DNA of 64,000 nucleotides from Stropharia rugosoannulata (taxonomy: Eukaryota > Basidiomycota > Agaricomycetes > Agaricales > Strophariaceae). Where the stretch lies: assembly GCA_028532985.1 (NCBI GenBank), contig JANCIK010000006.1, positions 620,001-684,000 on the forward strand, read 5' to 3'. The notes below the pieces were generated by a model, which saw only the letters and a program-made list of their open reading frames with translations, made no database searches and was not told the origin of the DNA. Position numbers and translations under genes: made by a program. Every line of letters starts with the position of its first letter. Position 1 is the stretch's first letter. Shown piece by piece: positions 55,137 through 64,000 of this stretch.

Positions 55137-57383
55137 ATGGAAAGAAAACCGTGGACGTACGTCCATTCCGGTTGGCGATGTCAGTTGGATCCTTACAGCT
55201 CACAACAAGGAGGTTATCACACGGACAATACGCGCTACTGGCATACACCCCTCATGATCCTGCCCATTTGCGCTCTTGCCTTCGTCCTTGCCCCCAGTTA
55301 TCCTTGTTCCCGATCTCGCGATGCATATATGCGTAGTCCTCCACGCATACATCGACCAAAACCCGTGCTCGCGACAGACATTCCTCTGTATCTTCCCTTA
55401 GACACAGCAAAGGATACGGTTCGCTTGCTTCTCGTACATTCTGGCCAACGCGGAGACGAAATCAAATGCTCACTTGTGGAAGTTCCTCTGAATAATAATC
55501 CAGAATATGCGGCACTTTCATACACGTGGGGGGCCCCAATTCGGCGTAGTGCGTCTCGATGGACACTTAGGGGGATGTATCAATACTTGCGCGAAAAACA
55601 CGAACAGATTTTTCTCCCTCGTACCTCTACGATTACTCTCGATGGATATCCCGTGCCAGTGACTAACAACTTGGAAAGTGCACTTCAGCATCTGCGACGA
55701 CCGAATGAACCGCTACTTATATGGGTAGATGCTGTTTGTATCAATCAAGGAGATGATGCGGAGAAGGCTCATGAAGTCAGTTTAATGCATGGGATTTACA
55801 GAAAGGCTAAGACTACGTATGTATGGCTTGGTCCTTCCGCCGACGACAGCAATACCGCAATGGACTTTGTTCGAGAAACCACTTCCCTCGACGTAATGTC
55901 TCCCGACTTCCGCCTTGACAAGATAACGCCCTTTCCTCCCTGGAACGCTCTCCAGGCTCTATTCGCCCGATCGTGGTGGAGTCGAGTCTGGGTTATACAA
56001 GAAGCTTGTCTTTCACGAGACGTCATCGTCAAATGTGGAGAAAAAGAAGTCCCCCTTGGCTGTTTTACTCACCTAGCTGTAAATGAAAACAAAATTCGGC
56101 GGCGTCTACGAACAGATGCTGCTTTTGGTGGTAAATATGCTCGGATGGTTCGTTGGACATTTATACCACCTACGACGCCATTCTATCTTCTACTGGGGAC
56201 GTGGTCTGACATGCATGCATTGACTTTAAACTCTGGGATTCCCTTATGGGGAGGATTGACTATGACGAGTCTCTTTCACGCCACAATGCCGCGCGACAAA
56301 GTATACGGTGTTTTGGGACTTGTTCTGAAGCCTGACAGAGATGCAATTGATGTCGACTACACTTCTCGGAAAAGTGATACAGAGGTGTTCAAAGACGTCA
56401 TAGCGTATATTATCAAGTCCGAAAAACATTTAGAGCCGCTTCAGATGGTGGGACCACAGAAGCAGCTGCCAGGTCTTCCATCATGGGTCCCCGATCTCTC
56501 ATATCCGAGCACATGGTTTTCTAACACATTTTTGAATGTTGGCTACAGTGCAGGTGGAACGAACCTACTATGGCTGCGTCTTAATCATCCATACCTTGGT
56601 GCCTTTGCGCTCGACCATCCCATTTTCATGAAGATATTTGCAAAATTTCTCCCATACGCCAATCGTCAGCTAATAGGAACATTCTCCGACTCTCGCGGCG
56701 CAGGGGTATCTTTCTCCTCAGACCAGGCCATTCTGACTGTGCGTGGTATTCCAATAGATACCATTGCTATCGCCGATGCCGCACCTCCCACAAATATTTT
56801 CCACGCGTCCGACCATGTCTATCTTAACCAAAGCGGTGTGTGGATGAATCCCGAACTCGCACCCGCAACGCGCAAATGGGAACGCCTCGCAGCTGCATAT
56901 CCCCAAAAACCTTATGGGTCTTCCGGGGCATGTTACAATGCCTTCTGGCGGATGATAATAACAAACAGGTACCGCGGTGGTAGCGACGGTGCTGTAGCAG
57001 CCGGGGGGTTTATAGCACCACCTGCTCATTATCACCTCGCATACGAGTTATGGACCGGACAACGGAGTCCGCCACGCGACCCCAAAGAGTATGCACGTCT
57101 GTCATTGCTCGTCGGCACCTTCCAAGCCATGGTGGGACGCGTCGCAGAGTCCCGAGCATTTATCATCACAAAGGGGGGCTGGTATGGTATGGCGCCTAAT
57201 ACATCTAGACCAGGGGACCTGGTCTGCGTTCTCCAACATGGCCAGGTACCGTTTGTATTGCGGCAGATAAATAAGGAAGGACTTTGGGAACTAGTGGGGG
57301 AGTGCTACGTACATGGCTTCATGCAAAGTGAGGCTGTGACAAGAGCACACACAGAAGATGTGAAATTGTTCAGCATAGCGTAA
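55137..57383 (+). CDS. HET-domain protein (heterokaryon incompatibility type), copy 1
   Basis: Intronless, 748 residues. A hydrophobic stretch (MILPICALAFVLAPSYP) lies near residue 40. The HET domain follows: YAALSYTWGAP (motif 1), LLIWVDAVCINQGDDAEKAH (motif 2), YRKAKTTYVWLGPSADDSN, then the conserved RSWWSRVWVIQEACLSRDVI and LPSWVPDLSYP. The C-terminus has GMAPNTSRPGDLVCVLQHGQ and LWELVGECYVHGFM, typical for this subfamily. In ascomycetes HET domains trigger cell death when unlike nuclei meet; in basidiomycetes their role is not established. It faces a paralogue at 60058-62100. Confidence 0.93.
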   Translation: MERKPWTYVHSGWRCQLDPYSSQQGGYHTDNTRYWHTPLMILPICALAFVLAPSYPCSRSRDAYMRSPPRIHRPKPVLATDIPLYLPLDTAKDTVRLLLVHSGQRGDEIKCSLVEVPLNNNPEYAALSYTWGAPIRRSASRWTLRGMYQYLREKHEQIFLPRTSTITLDGYPVPVTNNLESALQHLRRPNEPLLIWVDAVCINQGDDAEKAHEVSLMHGIYRKAKTTYVWLGPSADDSNTAMDFVRETTSLDVMSPDFRLDKITPFPPWNALQALFARSWWSRVWVIQEACLSRDVIVKCGEKEVPLGCFTHLAVNENKIRRRLRTDAAFGGKYARMVRWTFIPPTTPFYLLLGTWSDMHALTLNSGIPLWGGLTMTSLFHATMPRDKVYGVLGLVLKPDRDAIDVDYTSRKSDTEVFKDVIAYIIKSEKHLEPLQMVGPQKQLPGLPSWVPDLSYPSTWFSNTFLNVGYSAGGTNLLWLRLNHPYLGAFALDHPIFMKIFAKFLPYANRQLIGTFSDSRGAGVSFSSDQAILTVRGIPIDTIAIADAAPPTNIFHASDHVYLNQSGVWMNPELAPATRKWERLAAAYPQKPYGSSGACYNAFWRMIITNRYRGGSDGAVAAGGFIAPPAHYHLAYELWTGQRSPPRDPKEYARLSLLVGTFQAMVGRVAESRAFIITKGGWYGMAPNTSRPGDLVCVLQHGQVPFVLRQINKEGLWELVGECYVHGFMQSEAVTRAHTEDVKLFSIA

Positions 57384-58253
57384 CGAGTGAGGTCTTCGCC
57401 AATTAGCCCTGGAAAAACTTCTATAATAAACTCTCGCACTGTCGCGGGGCCCGCTTTATACCAGTATGATTGATAGATCAGTCACATACACTTCTCTATA
57501 TTTTGCTCCATGTATATCATATATGATTGCCTTCTAGTACCATCATCTTACGTCGTAATGCCATTTTCCTTTTTGTTGAGTAATGGTACATAATTCAAGG
57601 GTAAAAATGCAACATATGTATAACATACGGCATGTTCAAATACTAATTAGCAAGACTGGGCTCATGAACGACTCATCCACTATGGATATCTTAGTCTCCG
57701 GACTTTTTCGTTTGACGTATTCTTCAATTTCATACAACAAATGTTGCCATGAGATATATCCTGAGACTTGGGGCTTTTCGAGGAAACGCAAAACCTATGT
57801 CCTGCGTGTGAGCTCATATATTCTTGCAATTCTGAATGATTGTTGCGCAGTATTAGGTGGAATCGAAGTCGTTATGTGACACAACTAATATGTCGAGAAC
57901 GTCGATTGCGAGGCCAGAGAATCCTGTGAACGCAAACTTGAGGATAAAATTAGAGTCAGAGTAGCGAAGTAGGGTTAAGGTGACCGCCAGTCCCTGCTTG
58001 AATACTGACTTAAGAACTACGTGTTATTTTCTATTAAGTTTGTGTGTTCTCCTCCATTAAGTATGTGAAGGAGATGGAACTAAACGTGGAGCACGCTGGT
58101 AGGAAGCCGGTGCTTACTACTTAAGCACTCAATAAGTACTGCTATTATTCAATCTTCGGTGCAACTTCGGTGACTGATTGGTGAGAGTAATACTACAGGT
58201 CCTTGGGAATATATCATAGGCGCATGCAAACTCAAATACGAAACTAAATAATA
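57384..58253. other. Spacer between convergent genes
   Basis: 3' flanks of the first HET gene and of the gene at 58254-59142. Only short open frames; nothing recognised. Confidence 0.5.
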
Positions 58254-59142
58254 CTAATACTGTTCATCTTCGAACTCCCTTAAACAATGACAACACATAA
58301 CAGGTTCAATCTGCCACCACCACCACTGTAGGAATCAAAATTTTATATTCAAAATACGAACAGTTAAATGTACGCACATGATGGTTCCATAGGCGGTGTG
58401 GCCAAGGTCCGAAAGCTGAATCGATCTGGCGAGCGTAATATTCTTCATACTCAGTATTAGAGTTATCGAGGGGTTCGGGGCCATAACTTGGGTCGTTACG
58501 TGCCACATATAGTTGCGAATACGTATCTGCTCCCAGTAAAGGAGTCCGTTCTGTTCCATATTCTGAGCCCCCTGGAAAGCGCATCCCCAACTTGACATGC
58601 TTTGCGTGCAGTTCGTAGTACCTTTGTTCAAGGAATATTTTCCGCTCGGCCTGTTGCTGTCCTATGATAGCCATACGCTGGCCGAGCGTGCACCGTTCAG
58701 AATTTTCGGGATCATATTCCATTTCGTTCCGTAGTGGCACTGAGATAGAGGAAGAGCGTGACGGTGAATCTGAGACGTGAGTCATTTCCTCCGAGTCGGC
58801 GGTGGGACTATAATATGTCCATTCATTGTATGAGTGCCTATCCCTATTCAGACCTGACGCGATGCGCACACGGTCTCGAAAACGGACCCGTCCAGTTCTC
58901 TCTGACGTCGAGGGCTCGGAACAAGCACAGGTGGAAGAAGTGTCCTCTTCATTACTCCTAGTTGCGTAGAGGGTGGGATAACTGTCGGACTGGGGACTCG
59001 GATGGCTGGGGATGTTATCGGACTGCAGGGCCCTGATGTACACCGAGTTGTCAGCGCGCCGATCTTCCGCGTCCATGTTGGGCGTGTAGGCGATTCGCGT
59101 AGGCAGCAGAGTTATTCTCGGCCTCGTGTTTAGCGACGTCAA
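58254..59142 (-). CDS. Protein of unknown function, 278 residues
   Basis: Exons 58378-59142 and 58254-58325 on the minus strand. The N-terminal half is Ser/Arg-rich and looks disordered. A conserved-looking block follows (ERCTLGQRMAIIGQQQAERK, EQRYYELHAKHVKLGMRFPG, ERTPLLGADTYSQL), then WPHRLWNHH spliced to WWWWQIEPVM, an unusual four-Trp run. The ERTPLL motif resembles a dileucine-type sorting signal, and the aromatic end could associate with membrane, but no family is recognised. Without splicing the frame would end in VVVVAD; the Trp-rich reading is preferred because donor, acceptor and frame all fit. It lies between two convergent HET genes. Confidence 0.65.
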
Positions 59143-60057
59143 TGCAGTGATGAGACGGTGGTTCTGTGGGGGACTGTGGATCCTCTCGTGTTATAAGGCT
59201 GCGATGAAGGCGGGGTGTTGGTGGGTGGGCAGGGATGATAAGGGGGTGTAAGTAGTCGCTGGCCGACCATTATCAGGCGGTTGACCGGTTTGACCTACCT
59301 AATAAACGATCTTGAAAAGGTTGTCTAATTTTAGTATGTGCGGGGCCGACGCAAGCGCGCGAGGGGCAATAAGTTCGTAGAAAAAAAGAAATATATGCAC
59401 CACTCGCCTGGTACTCGTCTTGCAGCTTCTGCTAATAACACAGACCACGACAGGAATGGTAGTGAATTTCGTGACTGCAGTGAGCAGATATACGCTTACA
59501 CCTTATGATGTTAGAAATCCCAGTGAAATCATCTATATTTGGTTCATTTTTGAGGCGTTTGCCTCATTTGAATAAACCCCCATCTTCTGTAGTGCTATGT
59601 ATCGACATAGAAGACTTCTGATGCTGTCATATGAATTGATCGCCGTTATCTGAAGGACAGTAGCATCACGGGTATGTTCTGGCATCGTGCACATTGCTAG
59701 TGACCAGTGACTACGCATATTCCAGACTCTATTCGGATCTATATAGTTTAGTCAAACGTAGAATTCATATGAGACATAATTCTTGCTCGTTGTAGGCGCT
59801 AGCCAGCAAGAGTATCTTCGTCCCAGGAGATGCAGTAGAGAGGCGTTCACGTCAGAAAGGCGGATGAAATACGGCATTGCAGCCTGTACGCCACTCGGTC
59901 AGAAAGTATGCCATGGGACTCATTAGTCGTGTCGGGAGCGGGCAAGCAGTTGACTGTGCATGTCTAGGTACAAGCTTGCAGAAGCGAGAATCTGTAGAGA
60001 GTTTGGTCCGCCTAGGCCTCCGCGAAATCCTGCTACAACAGGACAAAGTATCAGCAC
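59143..60057. other. Spacer between the unknown gene and the second HET gene
   Basis: Holds the promoter of the 58254-59142 gene and the 3' end of the second HET gene; short open frames only. Confidence 0.5.
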
Positions 60058-62100
60058 TTAGACAAGGCTAAATCTCTCGATTTGTGACGGCAAGACGCCC
60101 TCCATGGCCTCCCCAAACATGATGCCATGCACATAGCACTCTCCAACCAGCTCCCAGTTCCCTGTCGTTTTTCCCGGACGCACCACGAAGGGCATGTCGC
60201 CCCCTTCGAAGATAGAGACAACATCCTCAGGTTTCGCCGTCTTCGGAACCATCGCCAGATATCCCTGGGTGGTGATAGCGAACAATTTCGACTCAATAAC
60301 CAGCTTTTCCAAGTCGAAACGATCCGTGGCTGCAAGAACCGCAAGGGGAGTCTCCGGTGGCCGGATACAGTACTCGGGGGAAGCAGCCGACGGGCACGAG
60401 CCGTCTTGCAGGTCAAGCGCTGGGCGCCCGGCCGTGATTCCGCGCAGGGAGGAAACATTCAGAGTAAGCGTGCTCCAAAACGCCTCGTGCAGAGCCTCCG
60501 ACGAACCGTACGGATTGCGTGGATACGAGCGCGCGCTATATTCCCAGCTCAGGATCTCGTCACCGAACCTCTCAAGGGATGACTGCGGCGCCACAAAGGA
60601 GATGGTGTCGAAATGTACACCGGCCAATGTAAGCACATTCTTGTCCAAGGAAACGATGGCGCCGCTGTAAAAGGAAGATGCGAGTCCCCAGTGACTGAAA
60701 ATCCCATGGTCAAAACGCGGGTCGCGGATCTCCGTGGTGAGCTTAAACGCGCTGCCATCCCCGCATGCTCGATAATGCCCTAACGTTGACAAAAGGGCGA
60801 ACTGATTCATAACTTCAGGGTGACAGAGATTGGGAATCCACGAGGGAACGTCGGGGAGCGCCTTCAAGTCCTCTCTAACCAGCCTGAGGGCGTCTACGGT
60901 ACCAGTCGACCTGATCAAACGAGTTACGACGGCTTGAGAAACGTCAGACACGGTACTAGTGTAGCTGGCGTTGATTGCGGCCCTGTCCTTGTCTGATACG
61001 AGGCTCAACAAACCGAATACCTTATGTGCGGGCACCGATGAGCGGAAGTGGCCGGTGAGGCGCAAGAGATCCCATAATGGCATTCCGGTGGGAGTCCCGC
61101 CATGATTCCAGTTCAGCTCTTCAGCGAGATGAAGCAGGGGAGGGTCGGGGAGAGCCATTATGTCCACGTTCCATTTGTAGTTGAGATACTCGTGCGCAAG
61201 TTCTGGGTCGCGCATAAGATGGGTATAGAGAGCTTTGCGTATCGAAAACAGCTTGAGGAAATCCTCGAATGTTGCCTCTTCGTTCCCGCACTTGACGATG
61301 ACATTGGAGGAGAAAATCGCTTCTTGTACAACCCAGACGCGCTCCCACCAAGAACGCGAGAAAAGGTGAACAAGCGCCTGCGACGACATTTCGCGTGTCC
61401 GCTTGTTGGTGTCGACCGTTTGCAGACTGTCGATAATATCCATGAAGTTGTCACCACCTCTAACAGGATGGTCAAGCGCAGCAACCCTGCGCACAAAATC
61501 CATTGCGCTGTCGCTACCGTCTGCCGTAGGACCCAGCCAGACATAAGTTGTCTCTGAGTGTGCGTATATCCTATTCATCATTTCAATTTGGTGCTCCTTT
61601 TCTTCATTGTCCTTCTGGTTAATGCAGATAGCATCCACCCAGATGGTTAAAGGCTCGTCCGGTCGCCTTAGGTGCGTTAGGGCGGCAAAGACGTTGTCGG
61701 TTACTTCCATGTTCTGGCCGTCGACAGTAATGATAGTGGTAGTGGTTGAACATTGTGCAGAAATTCTGGGAAAATTTTGCTGCGGCGCGCCTGTAGAGGA
61801 GTTTGGTGGAATAGGCTGTCCCCACGTATATGAAAGTGCAGCGTAGGCTGGATTGCTATCTAATATCACCTCCAAGAATGAACAGCGTATATTGTCAGCT
61901 TTCTGTCCAGGATAAACATGCAGCAAGCGAATTACGCTTTGTGAGGAGTTGATAGGCGTGTAGGAAAAGAGGGCTGCGCCGGAGGAGGACGAGACTGACG
62001 ATAGGCTTTTGTTGGACATACTGGTGTTTCCGAAATGATAGTACCAGAACATGGCAAGAGGGAGAGAAAGAACCTTCGGTATGCCCAGCAAGTAAATCAT
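60058..62100 (-). CDS. HET-domain protein, copy 2 (paralogue of copy 1)
   Basis: Intronless, 680 residues. A hydrophobic N-terminus (IYLLGIPKVLSLPLAMFWYY) may be a signal anchor; an internal ATG (MSNKSLSS) at 62019 would remove it. HET motifs: YAALSYTWGQPIPPNS, LTIWVDAICINQKDNEEKEH, YAHSETTYVWLGPTADGSDS, RSWWERVWVVQEAIFSSNVI, VPSWIPNLCHPE. The C-terminus has AMVPKTAKPEDVVSIFEGGD and NWELVGECYVHGIM, matching copy 1 block for block. The two are convergent, 2.7 kb apart at their ends. Role inferred only from family. Confidence 0.93.
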   Translation of the reverse strand: MIYLLGIPKVLSLPLAMFWYYHFGNTSMSNKSLSSVSSSSGAALFSYTPINSSQSVIRLLHVYPGQKADNIRCSFLEVILDSNPAYAALSYTWGQPIPPNSSTGAPQQNFPRISAQCSTTTTIITVDGQNMEVTDNVFAALTHLRRPDEPLTIWVDAICINQKDNEEKEHQIEMMNRIYAHSETTYVWLGPTADGSDSAMDFVRRVAALDHPVRGGDNFMDIIDSLQTVDTNKRTREMSSQALVHLFSRSWWERVWVVQEAIFSSNVIVKCGNEEATFEDFLKLFSIRKALYTHLMRDPELAHEYLNYKWNVDIMALPDPPLLHLAEELNWNHGGTPTGMPLWDLLRLTGHFRSSVPAHKVFGLLSLVSDKDRAAINASYTSTVSDVSQAVVTRLIRSTGTVDALRLVREDLKALPDVPSWIPNLCHPEVMNQFALLSTLGHYRACGDGSAFKLTTEIRDPRFDHGIFSHWGLASSFYSGAIVSLDKNVLTLAGVHFDTISFVAPQSSLERFGDEILSWEYSARSYPRNPYGSSEALHEAFWSTLTLNVSSLRGITAGRPALDLQDGSCPSAASPEYCIRPPETPLAVLAATDRFDLEKLVIESKLFAITTQGYLAMVPKTAKPEDVVSIFEGGDMPFVVRPGKTTGNWELVGECYVHGIMFGEAMEGVLPSQIERFSLV

Positions 62101-63483
62101 GACTGCTTGAACTAGTGATGATGGATGGCTTCGACTTAGCGATCCTTGAGTTTCGTGTCTATGAACATAGGTGATATCATTATGTACCTTTTCTTGTGTT
62201 GAGTCAATGTTGAGTCAGAATGATTGCGTGTTACGTTGATGCTTGATAACCACGTTGCAGCACAGCTTCGAGATAGTACGACTGCCAACGGCCACCAGTT
62301 TGAATGGTCTTTGTGGCTATTAGCCCTCCAAAACCGATGTACTCCCTTTGCCAGGCTCCCGTAAATGTGCCTGAACCCGGGAGCCCGGACCATATTAATA
62401 TAATTGTCTTCACGTTGTTCCTCCAGCCGCATTCTGAAGAAAGTCATAGCCACCCGTACTTTGATCCAAGACATTTTGGCCCAGACATTGTAAGTAGCAG
62501 TTCATGTCTTCAGCATCGCCAGAATGTTACGAAGATCACCAACAACTTTACTCAACTTTAATAGCCACAAAAATAGATGGAAAACGTGAGCTTGTCGAAG
62601 AAGAGCGGTGCCGGTGCCATGGATGGCTGCTTAAAGCCGAAAAAAAAGGTGCTGCCATGATAGCATTGTCCGTTGCTGTGGGCGGTCAGAGATGTTGAGT
62701 TGAATGAGGTGTCGCTGAGGGGTTCTGAATCCCTAACGTATTTCAGAAGTCCGCTATTGCAGATAACGCTAGAGAGTGTATTCAGTGAGTCTTCGATGTC
62801 AAAAGCCCTAACATAAAGCAGGGAAGGATATATGCGGGTGAGGCTGTGAAGGATGGATATCTTTAACCATGGTCGGGTTCCGAAGCCTATTGGGCAGGAG
62901 TATAAATAAGTTGTATGCCAATCGTTGGTCCGTAGATCATTGACAAGGATAATTAGTATGTTGTCGGTCACTGTATGCGGTAGGAGGACGAGCTGGTGGT
63001 CAGCTAGTTGCTTGCACAAGGTTCGCTTTGCAGGATCCGGCGTCCAAATGGCAGGAAAAGGCCAGTAAAATTCACTGCGGGAAGCGCCCGCTGCCAGCCG
63101 CTGCACAGCGTTGAATTCAAGCGCCATCAGACATGCATATGTCTGGGTCGATGAATGATGATGGTGATGGTGAGAGAAAAAGCGATGTGACGGTATGTGA
63201 TGTGACTGGACAGTCCTGGCGACGGAAATTGACAAACTGTCTCCTTGGCTTGAATTCACCCTGCTACCACATCCATCGCTGCGCCCCCACCCGAGGCCGC
63301 AGACCACTCCTTTACACACTCCCTTCTTTAAAGCCCGCTATATCAAGGAAAGCAAGCGCTTTTCTCGTCATTTTTCCAGTGAGTTTACAGATTTTCCCTG
63401 CTTTTTCGTTCCCAATTCTCAGGGGCTTACCACCTCCCTTCAGACTTCACCAAAAGCATACTCATAAACGTAGCATAAACGCC
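62101..63483. other. Spacer between divergent genes, with one doubtful open frame
   Basis: Upstream flanks of the second HET gene (minus) and of the Kre9/Knh1-like gene (plus). A minus-strand open frame of ~190 codons (62558-63127) is listed separately. A pyrimidine-rich stretch precedes the Knh1-like ATG. Confidence 0.45.
62558..63127 (-). CDS. Doubtful open frame, hypothetical protein
   Basis: Begins MALEFNAVQRLAAGASRSEF and continues YWPFPAIWTPDPAKRTLCKQ. The first ~90 residues have normal amino-acid balance (LADHQLVLLPHTVTDNILII), the rest less so. No family recognised; no supporting splice sites. Could be a real orphan gene or chance. Confidence 0.25.
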   Translation of the reverse strand: MALEFNAVQRLAAGASRSEFYWPFPAIWTPDPAKRTLCKQLADHQLVLLPHTVTDNILIILVNDLRTNDWHTTYLYSCPIGFGTRPWLKISILHSLTRIYPSLLYVRAFDIEDSLNTLSSVICNSGLLKYVRDSEPLSDTSFNSTSLTAHSNGQCYHGSTFFFGFKQPSMAPAPLFFDKLTFSIYFCGY

Positions 63484-64000
63484 ATGTTCGCCATACCTAT
63501 TGTAACCGCTCTCTTTGCTCTCGCTGTTCGCGCACAAGTACAGCCCAGCGAGCCCGCACCGGGCGAAATCTTCAACGCGGGCACAAACTGCCACATCTCC
63601 TGGGAGGGCTCAGGCGATGCCAACTGGAAGGGCATGTTCATCCAACTCATGACTGGAGACAACTTCAATCAGGTCCCCCTTACAAGTCTGTTTCTATTCC
63701 CTTAACATGTCTTCCTCCAGGCTGACAGCAATTACTCCTCCTCTTCTACCCTAAACGATAGCCGTCGCGACGAACCAGGACGGAAGCACCTCGGGCTCCT
63801 TTGACTACACCTGCCCGCAGGTAACGCCCAACTCTGCCATATACTTCTATATGTTCACCTCATTCCTCGACACCAACGCGTCTTGGACTGGCACGGGCCG
63901 CTTCGCTATTGCCTCGTCTACTGGGCAGACAACGCCTCCCTCAAACAGCATACAGCCTCCTGGGCCTGACGGCGGTCCAGGCGCTGCAATCCCGTGGGGC
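63484..64000 (+). CDS. Kre9/Knh1-like secreted Ser/Thr-rich protein, 3'-truncated by the window edge
   Basis: Exon 1 63484-63685 and exon 2 63762->64000. A signal peptide (MFAIPIVTALFALAVRAQ) precedes the domain: PSEPAPGEIFNAGTNCHISW, GDANWKGMFIQLMTGDNFNQ, TVATNQDGSTSGSFDYTCPQ, YFYMFTSFLDTNASWTGTGR, FAIASSTG. This is the Ser-Thr-rich GPI-anchored membrane family related to Kre9/Knh1 (beta-1,6-glucan-associated wall proteins), with the characteristic W, DYTCP and F-T/S pattern. The reading frame then enters a Pro/Gly/Ser linker and leaves the window, so a GPI site cannot be judged. Confidence 0.88.

Noticed and set aside
57583..57879. Plus-strand 98-codon frame downstream of the first HET gene
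   Set aside because: No motif, no splice-linked extension, and it lies in the 3' flank of the HET gene.

Overview
The window is nuclear DNA of a filamentous basidiomycete, most likely an Agaricomycete. The evidence is short GT-AG introns (mostly 45-65 nt) that split most genes, conserved fungal housekeeping genes (CDC48, DGAT2, an ABP1/drebrin-like protein), and lineage-typical families: DUF6535 and DUF6533 membrane proteins, HET-domain proteins and a Kre9/Knh1-like secreted protein. Exon joins below were derived by hand from splice consensus, reading frame and family motifs. For most multi-exon genes the exon lengths add up to an intact frame.

Left part (1-14460): the 3' two thirds of CDC48; a complete 14-exon DGAT2; then, facing DGAT2, a 13-exon gene (5097-10639, minus) for a ~1631-residue single-module NRPS-like enzyme (adenylation, carrier protein, membrane/left-handed beta-helix region as in Pls/PosA-type synthetases) that ends, in the same reading frame, in a complete C3HC4 RING finger. 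Upstream on the same strand lies a mitochondrial-type hotdog thioesterase gene (11018-14460) whose introns and N-terminal region are swollen with simple repeats. Acyl activation, carrier, thioesterase and acyl-CoA acyltransferase genes therefore sit side by side.

Middle (14461-44600): 6.7 kb with no convincing gene; a secreted Ser/Thr-rich protein; a single-pass membrane protein facing it; a GH5 glycosidase; a class 3 lipase; a DUF6535 membrane protein; a 122-residue membrane protein with an ISG12-like motif; and an F-box-like protein. Several 1-2 kb spacers hold nothing I can recognise.

Right part (44627-64000): an ABP1/drebrin-like actin regulator (ADF-H, polyproline, two SH3); a DUF6533 membrane protein; a type-B carboxylesterase gene (50572-54247, minus) interrupted by a full-length Tc1/mariner element with an intact DD34E transposase. 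The element sits in an intron, exactly at its 5' splice site, and its TA duplication preserves a GT donor. Next come two paralogous HET-domain genes pointing at each other around a small gene of unknown function, and finally the start of a Kre9/Knh1-like secreted protein.

The items most worth following up are the NRPS-like/RING fusion, the splice-site transposon insertion and the unusual four-site arrangement of terminal motifs in that transposon.
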